Positions 11,201 through 22,965 of a DNA stretch of 64,000 nt are shown here, in pieces. A program made the position numbers and the translations under genes. The notes beneath the pieces were generated by a model, which was not told where the DNA came from, ran no database searches, and saw only the letters and a list, made by a program, of their open reading frames with translations. Numbering within the stretch: the first letter of the stretch is position 1; every line of letters begins with the position of its first letter. The DNA is from Acanthaster planci (taxonomy: Eukaryota > Echinodermata > Asteroidea > Valvatida > Acanthasteridae), in the NCBI RefSeq assembly GCF_001949145.1, contig NW_019091585.1:269877-333876 (forward strand). Reading direction: 5' to 3'.

Positions 11201-11589
11201 AATCTGCCGAACGTTAAATGACGAAGAGGGGAATGCCAAAAAAGATAACAGTCAGAACAGACAAATGGTTTTAAAAAGAAATGAGTACATGTAATGCCTC
11301 TGATTTCAAATTTAACAAACTTCCGGTGATCACCCCTGTAGTAATTATTAAATTACTAAGATATTTTTTTTAAAAAATCAGTAACGAACAACGGGGAAAC
11401 AACAGTACCAGTACCAGCCTATCAGATACCAGTATGTGAGGTCCACTGAATTTGTTTTGTGTTCTCACTTTTGTGTTTCTTACCTACAGGTTTGACTGTC
11501 GAATTATAATTCTCGGATCAGATACTGGCCAGGAACTTCTGCATAGATTCTACAGCGCGACGAATAAATTTACCCCTTTGCTATGTGTT

Positions 11590-12520
11590 AAAAATTCCCA
11601 ACTCACGTCATGACGCCCCCGGGAATTCATAATTTTTATATAATGATGAATGGATCATTTAGGCTCCACAATAAAGAACAACAGTAACGCTCCGTTCTGT
11701 TTGAATTTATTAAACCGTATACATGTACAAGATAACCGGCGTCAAGCACCAGTTGAAAAGATTAAACAAAATTCAGCCAGAGCCAAAATCACATACACGT
11801 ACAGGGTACCGGGACGTAAAACACTCTAGTTCAAGGATTAAGAAATTTAGCCAGGGACAGCAGGGTCTTCTTCCTGTATCGATCAGATCTCGGCAGCCAT
11901 AGTAAGCCGAACGCAAGACCGTTAGCATGTTGGCGCTCTCTCCCCTTTAGTGTTCAAGGATTAAGTCAGACCAACGCTCACTTCCAATTTACACAATATG
12001 ATCATTAACACAATAGTCGGGCCAGTCAGTATTTTTCCATGACATCACACCGCCTATGATTTATCGTCTCATGGCCATCATTTCATGAGGGAGGTCACAT
12101 TGTACCGATAATTTTTACCCCGTGATATGCCTTATTCATATTTTATCCCATACCAAGGCAATTTCTACCACACTTTCCGACCGTATGCTATTCATATTCA
12201 TCCCTAGGTCATCTTGTGCCATACATTTTACCCCACACCTCATTCCTATTCATATCCATATGATCATATTTATTATGTTTGTGCATATTGATGTGAACTG
12301 TTGCTATTTTGTCGCAAGGGTCAAACTGTACCAAACAGCCCCCCCCCCAAAAAAAACTACTGAGATCATTCGTTTGTCCATATGAAGCAAACTATGGGAC
12401 AGAGAGAACCCCTTCCCGCGTTTGTGTTGGTCATTGTTATACTTGTATTTTAGGAATTCTTTTCAGACATTTAAGGGGGTGTGTTAAGTGACGATATGCT
12501 GGAGTGTATACAGGGATTGG
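11590..12520. repeat. dispersed repeat family B, copy 1
   Basis: The reverse complement of about 11590-12380 aligns by eye with 18380-19480. Shared anchors include tgatgtcatggaaaaatactgactgg, present here in reverse complement near 12030-12055, and catgctaacggtcttg. The right end (12390-12520, with gtttgtgttggtcattgt) recurs in direct orientation at 63880-64000. The type of element is unknown; no coding region was found inside. Confidence 0.65.
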
Positions 12521-14013
12521 ACTTGTTGGGGTACCCCACTCTTTCCCACGTGCCTGGTATAAATGTTTGGAGGGTAATGACTCCTGATGGAAATCAGCCA
12601 CCTACTTGTATATGCACAGTATTTATTCATGACACAAAAATACGTAGGCTAGACCATCCAAATCCACTTTGAGTAGAAGCACCTCCACTTAGGATGTGAA
12701 ACAAAAAACGTTTGTCAGAAATGTTCATTTTGTTGTCGTTCTTGAGCCAGCGAAGTGCAGTTTTGACCAAAGGAGCCTCCACTGCCCGAAAAGTTATGTC
12801 CTCTCTTTATTGGTCCAGTTTGAAGCTCATAGCCTTAGTCTTACATTATTCATGAACATGTTGGCCTAGCTCTATTGAGTGGAGCGTTAGTACTCCTCTT
12901 TTTCGGATACTAATGTAGGCCTATGCATGTCAACTTCATCCCGGAAAGAAATGTATATTTCCAATTCTATTAGGGGCTCTACTAATTTTTCCCCACAGTG
13001 AATACATGTAGTACCTATCTGAAAGCAACGGGCCTAACATGTCCCCAAAAGTCTCATTTAGCGTGAAAATATTGAAGTATTCACTTCGAAAACACTTGGA
13101 ATTCACAGCGTCTGCTTACAGACTGTCAAAGGGTGTCTGTATACGGAATTCTTTTATTTAGTCCAAAATATAAAAAAAGGAATGCAAGGGTACCTTTTTG
13201 TTTTGGGTTTTTGGGGTTTTTTTTGTTTTTTTTTTTTGTTTTGGAAAAGCTGCAGCTGCTCCACAATGTAAGTGCTACATTAAAGTAGCCTGTACTAGTA
13301 GTAAGCCATTATTTTTATAGTAGGCTTAGTGGCACAGAATTTCAGAGAAGGCTATTTCATCTGGGAATTGATATACTACTGGCTACTTTGTTCCAATTAA
13401 TTACTACTACTTGCCAAACTTACATGTACTACTTCCTAAGAGGGAAAGAGTTAAGTTTGAAGTAACGGCGGACTTGATGATGCCCCTCGGCACAACCCTT
13501 TGTGCACACTGCACAGGTGAATGCTTCGGAGCTTTCCGTGCTAAATCTCACTTTTTGTGGCATGTTATCAATTTCTGACGGCTGTTGATAAACATGTTAA
13601 GGGAAAATTTGTGTTGTTTGTATACGGATTTCTCCCCGTCCTTTACATGTACATGAGCCTGATGAGCAGTAAGCGCACATGCACTACCTTGGCGATAGTT
13701 CAGGCACGCCATGCACGTTGTTCCAAATTAATCATCTATTGTACAAAGACCGAATCAATTTCTGAAAAATAAACAAATACGTAGCTGAGTGGAGCACATA
13801 GTAAATGCTGGGCAGGCTTTTCAGTGGCCCTCGGGGCATTTTCATCCAAACCTTCTGATCTGTATCACTCATCCCAAGATTTTTCCATAGACTTGTGCAC
13901 GGTGCTGAATTACTTCCGCCCATGGTTTCATGTTCAGTCGGTGCCGTCTTCATTACAGTATCAAGACGTTGATTCCTATAGCCACTGTTGGTCTATAGGT
14001 TATATGTATCCGT
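12521..14013. other. no gene seen; T/G low-complexity run
   Basis: AT-rich unique-looking sequence with a T/G-rich run at 13195-13242. The ORFs are short and unsupported. Confidence 0.4.
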
Positions 14014-14376
14014 GGATGGTGCGCACCGCGCTGCGCTGCGCTGCGACGGATGACGAACGCCTTGACCATGGCTAAACCAATGAGAATGCTCCATCTTAAT
14101 GGGTCACGGTGTTGTATTCGAGTCCATCACAAATCTCTTCATAGGTCCCTTCACTGGCCAAGTCACAAGTCCCTTCACAAGGCCAGTCACAACTAACAAG
14201 GTAAACAGTGATAAAGGAATGCTTTTGTCACAGCTCATTTAAATAGCTTGTGAACCGACTTAAGACTGAATGACTTTTGATGGCTTGTGATAGACTGACA
14301 GGGACTTGTGATGGACTCGAATTCAACAATGCAAAGGGTCACATGAGTTCCTGCTAGAGTCGTGTGCAAGAATCTA
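14014..14376 (+). repeat. 363-bp direct duplication, copy 1
   Basis: Near-identical to 15025-15387, offset by 1011 bases, with only scattered substitutions. It starts ggatggtgcgcaccgcgctg and ends at the isolated N at 14377. It contains a complete small inverted-repeat element at 14116-14322. Confidence 0.92.
14116..14322. mobile_element. MITE family C, copy 1
   Basis: The ends attcgagtccatcacaa (14116-14132) and ttgtgatggactcgaat (14306-14322) are perfect 17-bp inverted repeats. Weaker complementarity (cccttcac, acaag motifs) continues inward. Length 207 bp, no coding content. Confidence 0.8.
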
Positions 14377-14728
14377 NACCCCCCAAAAAAATCAGCGCCT
14401 GCGGCTCAGGTCCTGTATTTTGCAAGCGCGTTGGACGGAAATTAGAGAAAACAAAAGAAATCATTGACTGGGAAATTAAGGAGTGACGAATTCTGAGCTT
14501 GCAGTTTCCACTTATTTTGAGAAAGCAGTTCCTATTTATTCGGATTTTCTTGTCCATTTTTATCATTTCTTTCAATAAAACATGACTGAAATTAATCCCA
14601 ATTAATGAATCGATGAGATAAAAACAATGAAAAATCAACACCAAAGAGCGAATAGCATGTACTTTGCAAGAAAGGTGAAAGAAAACAGTAAAGGCACCCT
14701 CTATAAACACCATGAAGTAAAGGGCAGC

Positions 14729-14971
14729 AGCACACGACGCGTCGCGTCGTGTCGTGCGTCGCGTCGTGCTTCAGGCGACGCGATGCACGACACAATGTAC
14801 GACGCGACGCACGACAGCACGACGCGACGGGCGACGGAAGGGGCGACGTTTAGGCGGCAAAAAATGCAACATGGAAAATACCTAAAGTAGCACGACGCGA
14901 CGGGCGACGGCACGACGCGACGGCACGACGGAAGGGAGCCGTCGTGCCGTCGCGTCGTGTAGTTGCGTCGC
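14729..14971. repeat. CGACG/CGTCG inverted-repeat cluster
   Basis: A very GC-rich island in AT-rich surroundings, built of cgacgcgacgg and its complement ccgtcgcgtcg. The two orientations lie on both sides of an 80-bp AT-richer core, so it can form several hairpins. It may be the sub-terminal part of a DNA transposon. Confidence 0.75.
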
Positions 14972-15024
14972 CTGGAAGGAGGCTAAAGAGAGAGAAAAAT
15001 GTTTGTCGTAAATAGTACACCATA

Positions 15025-15387
15025 GGATGGTGCGCACCGCGCTGTGCTGCGCTGCGATGGATGACGAACGCCTTGACCATGGCTAAACCAATGAGAATGC
15101 TCCATCTTAACGGGTCACGGTGTTGTATTCGAGTCCATCACAAATCTCTTCATAGGTCCCTTCACTGGTCCAGTCACAAGTCCCTTCACAAGGCCAGTCA
15201 CAACTAACAAGGTAAACAGTGATAAAGGAATGCTTTTGTCACAGCTCATTTAAATAGCTTGTGAACCGACTTAAGACTGAATGACTTTTGATCGACTTGT
15301 GACAGACTGACAGGGACTTGTGATGGACTCGAATTCAACAATGCAAAGGGTCACATGAGTTCCTGCTAGAGTCGTGTGCAGGAATCT
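15025..15387 (+). repeat. 363-bp direct duplication, copy 2
   Basis: Second copy of 14014-14376. After 15387 it continues into unique sequence, whereas copy 1 stops at the N. It carries the second copy of the family C inverted-repeat element (15127-15334). Confidence 0.92.
15127..15334. mobile_element. MITE family C, copy 2
   Basis: Same 17-bp perfect ends as the copy at 14116-14322. It was most likely copied along with its flanks and does not look like a separate insertion, because the flanks match too. Confidence 0.78.
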
Positions 15388-17814
15388 GAGTGTCGTGTGT
15401 AAAAAGATACGTGAAGAACAAATAGGCTACGAAGTCACATGAACAAAAGAGTAGCTTCGGGTGCAAAAGGGGGGGGGTAGTTACAAATGACTGTAGCAGA
15501 ATATTAGCATTCCGGGGAACCTTACCACGCCCAACCAAGCAGTTACAAAGAGGGGGAAATTCCAACAGATCGAACTGAGCATATGAAACACAAAGGTGCA
15601 TGGACAACGTGACTTATATTCCTTCGGGTGCTGCATGCAATATCTAAGTTGCTAAGATTAGTCCACAAATAGGAGTACTAATGTGAAGACGTTAGGCGTC
15701 TCTGTTAATCTACTCATATAATTCATTTATGCCACTGTCATCGCAAACTTAAGACCACGGCCATATAGAACTGTCATAATTATTACTGTCCCAGAAACCG
15801 TGAATTACTGTGAGCGACCTCTATATAATGGTTCTTGAACGACTATAACTTATCCATTTATGCAGAAATTGTGACACGTAGCCATATTCATACATTCTTT
15901 GATTGGTACATTATTGTATCAAAACATAAGGACCTTTGTGATTCCTGTTTACGAGCGGATTACCGTAGTTCCGTACATGTATTTCCGATGCATATATAGT
16001 ACTACTTAATTTTGTTTTGCAGTAATACGACTCAAAAATTACTCTAAGTTTATGACTTGCGAATGTGCCAGCACAGGTTGGCTACATATTCCTGAATGGG
16101 GAATTCTCCAAAAGCGCATTAGATATGTCAACAATGTTCTGTCTGTCTGTCCAATGTTCTGTCTATCCAATGTAATACAACAAAGGTTTTTTTGATCTAA
16201 TCTGAAACGCTAACTTCAGAGAGCCAGTTGCCATTATTCGACGTAAGTTTATTGCCCTTTTATGTGTTTCACACGGCCATCTCGTGCCCAACCACTGATG
16301 TAAAAGAGGTATTTATCAAGAAGCTTTCTATGTATATTCCCCGGATGGGTACGTGCTTAACAATGTGATAAATACGAAGCTTTCTTCGAAGCTTTCCATG
16401 AATAAGTCGCAGATAATTAACAGAATGTGGGCCGAGCTTTAAAGTCAATGAAAACTGGCAGTTTGGGGGCTAGGGTATAATATTAGCATGCATGTGATAA
16501 ATGTTGATTGAATGTCTCACAACAACAGTTTTCCTTTGGTACTAACCACAGACATACAAACACATAGACCACACGAAAAGCGCGGGCAAGCAATGGGCGA
16601 AACGGTGAATGGCATCGCGTTCAGAGTGAATTGCGCGTACGTGACGAACTTCGAATGCATGTATTTACATTGCTGTTAAAATACGTTCACTTATTTACTC
16701 TTCGGTACTGCTATCTCTTCTTTTCAGTCGTTGCAACCGCATTATTTCGATTTCTGCATGGACCAGAGTAAGTAATTAGAGGACTTTTTTCGCAATCGAA
16801 AAATGGCTTCAAAAATTTTGTGGCTGGAAGTCTTCAACTGTGCGTAAACTTCCTACACCGAGCAGTCTTGGTTTCAAGACCTTCCAGTCGTTCCAGAACA
16901 CGAACCATCACACGTACTGTACTGTACACATATGTATGCACATGTACATGTACAGGGCACTATCACATCACAAATTGTTTTCACAGGAAGGTCTTGGATA
17001 TTTGTAAGGTTTTGAGTAACAACAGATACGGTGATAAAAGTAGGATATGCATTATTCATATCACATGACTTATGATAGGCGGAAGTTACGCAAATAACCT
17101 TCTACAGGCTTGGTGTTCACGAACTACATTTTCTTATTTAAAAATAGGCCAACATAATGGTGAACATGTTTTCACAGATGCTCATAGCTAAGCACTCACC
17201 AAATATCCTTCTATAGTCCAGGGCAGCAGCCAAAAAGTCGCCATGAGCGCATATAAATAAAGAAATGTTCAATTTTTGTCATGACGCACCACGGTACGGT
17301 CACGATCGATGTATGATGTCTCAGGCTACTCGATTTAGCACTGCGAATTTCGTCTATAATTCCCAAACCTGGAAATTTACAAGGTAAATGATCAACGAAA
17401 AGTTGAGTATGGAAATTTGCTATAAATAATCCATCAGAGTATCTTAAGGTTTTTTCGTATTTCAGCAAATTCTGTGCCCAAGCAGCTCTATCATGGCCCC
17501 AGGTCTGCTGGCAGGACTATATACCGCGGGATGAATTACTAACGCTTGTAGATTAAGTTGGGTGCCGTCTTCGGCTACAGTATGTGAGTGGTACCATCCT
17601 TGACTCTATGGGCTGCATGTGTCTTCCTTCACTTGCCCCTAGTCGAGTAGAAGTCCAAAATGTGCTGAACAGGATGAACATAAAGTGAATCGCACGCGTA
17701 TTTGAAAAGCTACACGCTCGCGCCCATGTATTCTCCTGCATGTCTCTCACTCGTAAGTCTGCGTACCGCCTTAAATATCCCAAATAGTGAGTTGTTTCAG
17801 TTAAACAATACCAG
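15388..17814. other. no gene recognised
   Basis: AT-rich sequence with short ORFs only. The ORF at 16820-17068 has no recognisable similarity and includes a TACATGTA stretch. Confidence 0.4.
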
Positions 17815-18080
17815 AGGTATGGCAGGGTGGGAATTACCAACATGGCACGGCAAGATATCGTATCAATGGGAACGAGGTTGTTTTTGCACTAACCTACCGC
17901 ATACGCGTGCGTTTATGCGCGTTTGGCGAGGGGTAATCGACTGCACACAAGGTTTATATGCTGGAATGTACGGATTCCGGGTGCATGCCAAACGTGTGCA
18001 CGAACATGGTTGGAAAAAGTTAATACCATGCTGTCCTTCTTTCGCTGGTGAAGGTGCACTTCAACCCAGGGCGGATAGTG
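17815..18080 (+). repeat. dispersed repeat family D, copy 1
   Basis: Two segments, gggaattaccaacatgg...aatgggaacgagg near 17826-17876 and ctttcgctgg...gggcggata near 18038-18076, resemble parts of 44495-44690 in direct orientation. In the second copy the order of the two segments is reversed. The 128-codon ORF 17702-18088 across it has no recognisable domain. Confidence 0.45.
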
Positions 18081-18379
18081 TTCGATAAGAGTCTTTCAGT
18101 ACTGTCTAAGCCAATTGTGGGCAAAACCTTTGTTTATCTTGTTAAAATAATTACACCCTTTTTATTTTTAATATCTTGGAGCATTGTACATGTGGATATT
18201 GTGTATGCACTCTGGTTATAAAGGGTCTCTTGTAATTCACATAATGTTTATTCTTTATTGCGCCCTCAACCATTGTACTTGGAAGCATTGCACACCTTAG
18301 TGCGCCATCAAGAGGTTGCACCAAAGAGGCCTTTTTCAATTTGCATTAGTAGTGGGTAGCAGTCTGGCACAGTTTGACC

Positions 18380-19480
18380 TTTGACCTAAAAAGGAAAAGG
18401 TCATGAATATGCATAAGCAGAAAAATAGTTATGATATTGATATTCATGGATAGGAATGAAAATGAGTTAAAACTATGGCACTAGATGACGTATAAATAAG
18501 AGTAGCATAGGGTCAGAAAGTCTTGTGTGACCTTTTGGGCGGGATGAACGTGTCAATGGAAGAAGAGTAGGGTGAAAATTCGGTACACATTGACCTCTTT
18601 TGTGAAATTATTGCACGACAAGTTGAAACATGATTATAAAAATAGACGATAGTTCATGTGGCCTGATGTCATGGAAAAATACTGACTGGACCACAATATG
18701 GTTCGCATGTGAGCATCGATCCGAGAGAATCCCTAGACAATGGACTGTACGTGGCACCGGGTAATGGGGATAATCCTTCTGGCAAAGAGCTGTACGCGGC
18801 TCAGCGTGGTGGATACACTGGATAGGCAGCTCAACAGTAACTCTCTATATGTGAATTGAAGTGACCGCGCGGCCATCTTAAAATAGGCCTACTCAATACA
18901 ATGGCCTCGAACTGCAGTCCACGGAGCTAAAGCCGGTAACTTGGAAAATGCCATTGTATCGAATAGCCTAAGATGGCCGACCAGTCGCAGAGCAGAGCTG
19001 CCTATCCAGTGTATAGAGTTCAGTGGGTGGATATAGGACGTTCGTCTGATGACTTAATCCTTGGGCACTGAACGAGAGGGCGCGCACATGCTAACGGTCT
19101 TGCATTCGGCTTACTACGGTTACGGAGATAATCTGATGGACACCAAAAAAGGTTCTGCTGGCCCTAGCTGGATTTCCTTATCCTAAACTAGTGTTTTGCG
19201 TCCCGCTACCCTGTTAATGCATATGGTTTTGGCTGTGGCTGAATTGTTTTTCAATTTTTGAACAAGCGTTTTACGTCCCGTTACCCTGCATGCCTACATG
19301 GATATAGTTTTTACAAATTCAAACAGAGCAGAGCATTGCTGTTGATATTTACTGTGGAGCCTAAATGTAAAATACATCATTGTACAAAAATTATAAATAC
19401 TCAAGGGCGGCATGACGTAGGTTGGGGATTTTTAATTAACACGTACCATAAGGATGAATAAATTATCCGGCGTGCTATGT
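18380..19480. repeat. dispersed repeat family B, copy 2 (inverted)
   Basis: Inverted relative to 11590-12380. Collinear anchors are gatattcatggataggaatga, tgatgtcatggaaaaatact and acatgctaacggtcttgc. About 300 bases (18720-19020) have no counterpart in copy 1 and look like an insertion in this copy or a deletion in the other. Confidence 0.62.
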
Positions 19481-19789
19481 AATATCATGCGAAGTTCCCC
19501 GGCCATTATCCTCCTCGAGAGTTATTATTCAACAGTCATACGGGTCAGTAAGAACACGAAACAAATTCAGTGGACTTCACGTACTGGTTTCAATACCCCT
19601 TTGTCTCTTTCCTCGTCATTGATTTTTAAAAAAATTATCATACTAATCTGAAGAACTGCCACAAGAGTGATTACCTGAGGTTTATTATATTTTATATCAT
19701 GGGCATTACATGTACTCATTTCTTTTTTGAACAATTTGTCTGTAATTATTACTGTCTTTTAGTCATTTTCCTATTTCTCATCTAGCTCC

Positions 19790-20290
19790 AACAGTCCGTC
19801 AAATTTAACAGCATGTCCAAGCATAACCCTATTGAAGGCTTTGTTGACCTTTATGCCTTTATCAAGTTCTCCTTCGAGATCATTCACAATGACCTGGTGA
19901 GTTTAATTATACTTCAAATGCAGGTAACTTGACAGAAACTCCTTCTAGTTGTCAAAAAGGTCTTGCTTGACTACCCAGAGGGTCTTTCTCAGTGCTTGCC
20001 TTAGCTTGATCTTCATCCACGCCTCCGTTGACGTACTTGTCAGGTTTTTCATCCCACATCTCCCATTTATTTCTATGCTTCAGTCAGCCAATCACGGTAG
20101 GCGGCATTGTCTTCATATTCTGAACTGATTTCTTCCGAGGTGTCGTCATCAACTGTTCTCAACAGGTTCCGAATCATCGTCAGCATCATCATGTTGGATT
20201 CCTCCTCCCTAGATTAGACTTTTTGTCCGAAGTATTTGTTACACTAATGACAAGCATGAGGCTTGACTGCAGAAATAACATTGTTGACAC
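19790..20290 (-). pseudogene. C2H2 zinc-finger ORF of a repeat element, copy 2 (broken)
   Basis: The minus strand repeats the content of 10711-11200 in the same order. It starts with a decayed finger start (about 20240-20275), then an acidic part, then the stretch matching the 10986-11189 ORF, here cut by several stops. It extends a little further at its 3' end (19790-19830), where copy 1 diverges. It is more degraded than copy 1. Confidence 0.55.
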
Positions 20291-20490
20291 TGGGAAGGAT
20301 GATCTTCAAATGACACGAAACAATTAAAAGAAATCGTTCAATATATAACGTACATACATAGCCATGTAGTCGTATATGCATTTCACTGCTCGTGATTTAC
20401 TCATTTTATTGCTCTTGTACTCATTTGCATTGCTCTTTTACTCAGTTCATTATTCTTTTATTCATTTCATTGCTCATTTTGGTCTATTTT
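20291..20490. repeat. leader plus short minisatellite of the zinc-finger element, copy 2
   Basis: The leader (about 20255-20395, with aaagaaatcgttcaatat and ctgctcgtgattt) matches the outer part of the 9394-10726 foldback. It runs into a short array of ttgctcttttactcatttca units at 20400-20490. Only one arm is present, so this copy is not a foldback. Confidence 0.75.
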
Positions 20491-20820
20491 TAGTAACTTG
20501 ACCTTTCAATAACCTCGGCCCATCCTCGACAGAAGCACGCAACTAAGTAAAACTGCACTGAGCACTGCGGGTTATCATGAACCTGTAACAAGCATACATC
20601 AGGATTTGATCAAGCGGGACAATGACAAAAGGACAGGAATCTCCATGACCGCAGCATGTTTTGTAGAAAAATACTTGCTGACCTTTGACTTCCACATCAA
20701 TTCTTTTGGCCTAAATCACCCCACACTAAAGTTGAACAATAAATCTTCACAACATGAACCATATTCTTAGAGCTTGATGAGGTCAGGCGATTGTGTGTGT
20801 AACCTCTTAAATTACACAAG

Positions 20821-21793
20821 NNNNNNNNNNNNNNNNNNNNNNNNNNNNNNNNNNNNNNNNNNNNNNNNNNNNNNNNNNNNNNNNNNNNNNNNNNNNNNNN
20901 NNNNNNNNNNNNNNNNNNNNNNNNNNNNNNNNNNNNNNNNNNNNNNNNNNNNNNNNNNNNNNNNNNNNNNNNNNNNNNNNNNNNNNNNNNNNNNNNNNNN
21001 NNNNNNNNNNNNNNNNNNNNNNNNNNNNNNNNNNNNNNNNNNNNNNNNNNNNNNNNNNNNNNNNNNNNNNNNNNNNNNNNNNNNNNNNNNNNNNNNNNNN
21101 NNNNNNNNNNNNNNNNNNNNNNNNNNNNNNNNNNNNNNNNNNNNNNNNNNNNNNNNNNNNNNNNNNNNNNNNNNNNNNNNNNNNNNNNNNNNNNNNNNNN
21201 NNNNNNNNNNNNNNNNNNNNNNNNNNNNNNNNNNNNNNNNNNNNNNNNNNNNNNNNNNNNNNNNNNNNNNNNNNNNNNNNNNNNNNNNNNNNNNNNNNNN
21301 NNNNNNNNNNNNNNNNNNNNNNNNNNNNNNNNNNNNNNNNNNNNNNNNNNNNNNNNNNNNNNNNNNNNNNNNNNNNNNNNNNNNNNNNNNNNNNNNNNNN
21401 NNNNNNNNNNNNNNNNNNNNNNNNNNNNNNNNNNNNNNNNNNNNNNNNNNNNNNNNNNNNNNNNNNNNNNNNNNNNNNNNNNNNNNNNNNNNNNNNNNNN
21501 NNNNNNNNNNNNNNNNNNNNNNNNNNNNNNNNNNNNNNNNNNNNNNNNNNNNNNNNNNNNNNNNNNNNNNNNNNNNNNNNNNNNNNNNNNNNNNNNNNNN
21601 NNNNNNNNNNNNNNNNNNNNNNNNNNNNNNNNNNNNNNNNNNNNNNNNNNNNNNNNNNNNNNNNNNNNNNNNNNNNNNNNNNNNNNNNNNNNNNNNNNNN
21701 NNNNNNNNNNNNNNNNNNNNNNNNNNNNNNNNNNNNNNNNNNNNNNNNNNNNNNNNNNNNNNNNNNNNNNNNNNNNNNNNNNNNNNNNNNNNN
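20821..21793. other. assembly gap (973 N)
   Basis: Run of undetermined bases. Any ORF crossing it is an artefact. Confidence 1.
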
Positions 21794-22744
21794 TAGAAAC
21801 CTAACTTTGTATTCTCAACTCTTGAGGAGTCTCATCTTAATAAACAAATACACTTCTGGTTACGTCATACTCATACTTTAGATCTTCCTCCATGTTTATA
21901 TTATAGTGTAGCCTATGCTGTCTCATAATTGTTGGATTGAATAATTAAATCTAATCTGAAATGCAATCACGGAACATCATGTTGTACTGAATACATATAT
22001 TATTCTTTGATTAATCTGTGATCACTTAGCAGTTTCCTGTCCTCAATTTAAAGGTTGAGCGGACCCACAACGTCAAGGTGGCAACACCCCCCACGTAACC
22101 GTGACATTAATAAAAGGAAAGATGTCGCTCGTGTACGCAGTGCATCGAGTGCAAGAAGCGAACGGTGCATTTCACTAATCACCCGAAAGAGGGCGCTATA
22201 ACAATTTTACGCCGCTACAGTGAGTGTATGTGCGTACGTGGTGGTATCGTTCCACTTTACACATGTAAATAGGGACGTACGATACAAACTCACTAAAAGT
22301 GAGTTCATAACACACAAGCGTACACATACAATTAAGGCCCTGGGTCTTCTTCTCTTCTTTGTTTTTTTTGTTGTTGTTGTTTTTTTAATTTTATTTTTTG
22401 TTATTTATATTTTTTTTCTTCTCTTTTCTTTTTGGGGGGTTTACAATCCTGTACAACAATTTTAACAATATCCCGACCAAGTACTTGCACGTATTACCTA
22501 CACTGAAAATGGTAGGGTCTTGCAGGTCTGGGTCGCCTTGCAACGTGTTTTGGTCATACATGTACTACCAAGGTTAGCAATTCCACATTTTACACAACGA
22601 TTACAGCTCTTTCTTGTTGTATTTTGTCATAAAATATACATGACAAGAATTACCAATACCTAAAATTTCTAACCATATATAATAATAATTTTCTAACGAC
22701 TTCTGACGGGGCTAATTTGTCCGACAGTTCCCACGAGAAAATTC
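21794..22744. other. no gene recognised; T-rich run
   Basis: AT-rich sequence with a T-rich low-complexity run at about 22355-22440. The hydrophobic ORF over that run is compositional. Confidence 0.4.
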
Positions 22745-22965
22745 CAGTTCACTCCAATTGAATCCTATTGGATATTTTAATGGGACCCAATAGGACTCCC
22801 CGAATGGGATCCCATTGGTTTCAATGGGAAATATTCACCCAGACTTTACATTCCAATTGAATCCCATTGAGTCAATGGGATATGTCAATGGGACCCGGGG
22901 ATATGTCCCAAATTCCACGTTCATCCCATTGGGTCCCATTCAAAGGGACGCAATGGGACGTTTCT
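22745..22965. repeat. cluster of TCCCATTGG / CCAATGGGA words in both orientations
   Basis: Within 220 bases the core tcccattg or its complement caatggga occurs about ten times, in direct and inverted order and with spacing of roughly 12-30 bases. Longer versions include ccaattgaatcccattg. It is a short, irregular minisatellite with strong hairpin potential; it is not coding. Confidence 0.75.

Noticed and set aside
20774-21796. 340-codon ORF across undetermined bases
   Set aside because: It consists almost wholly of N; an artefact of the gap.
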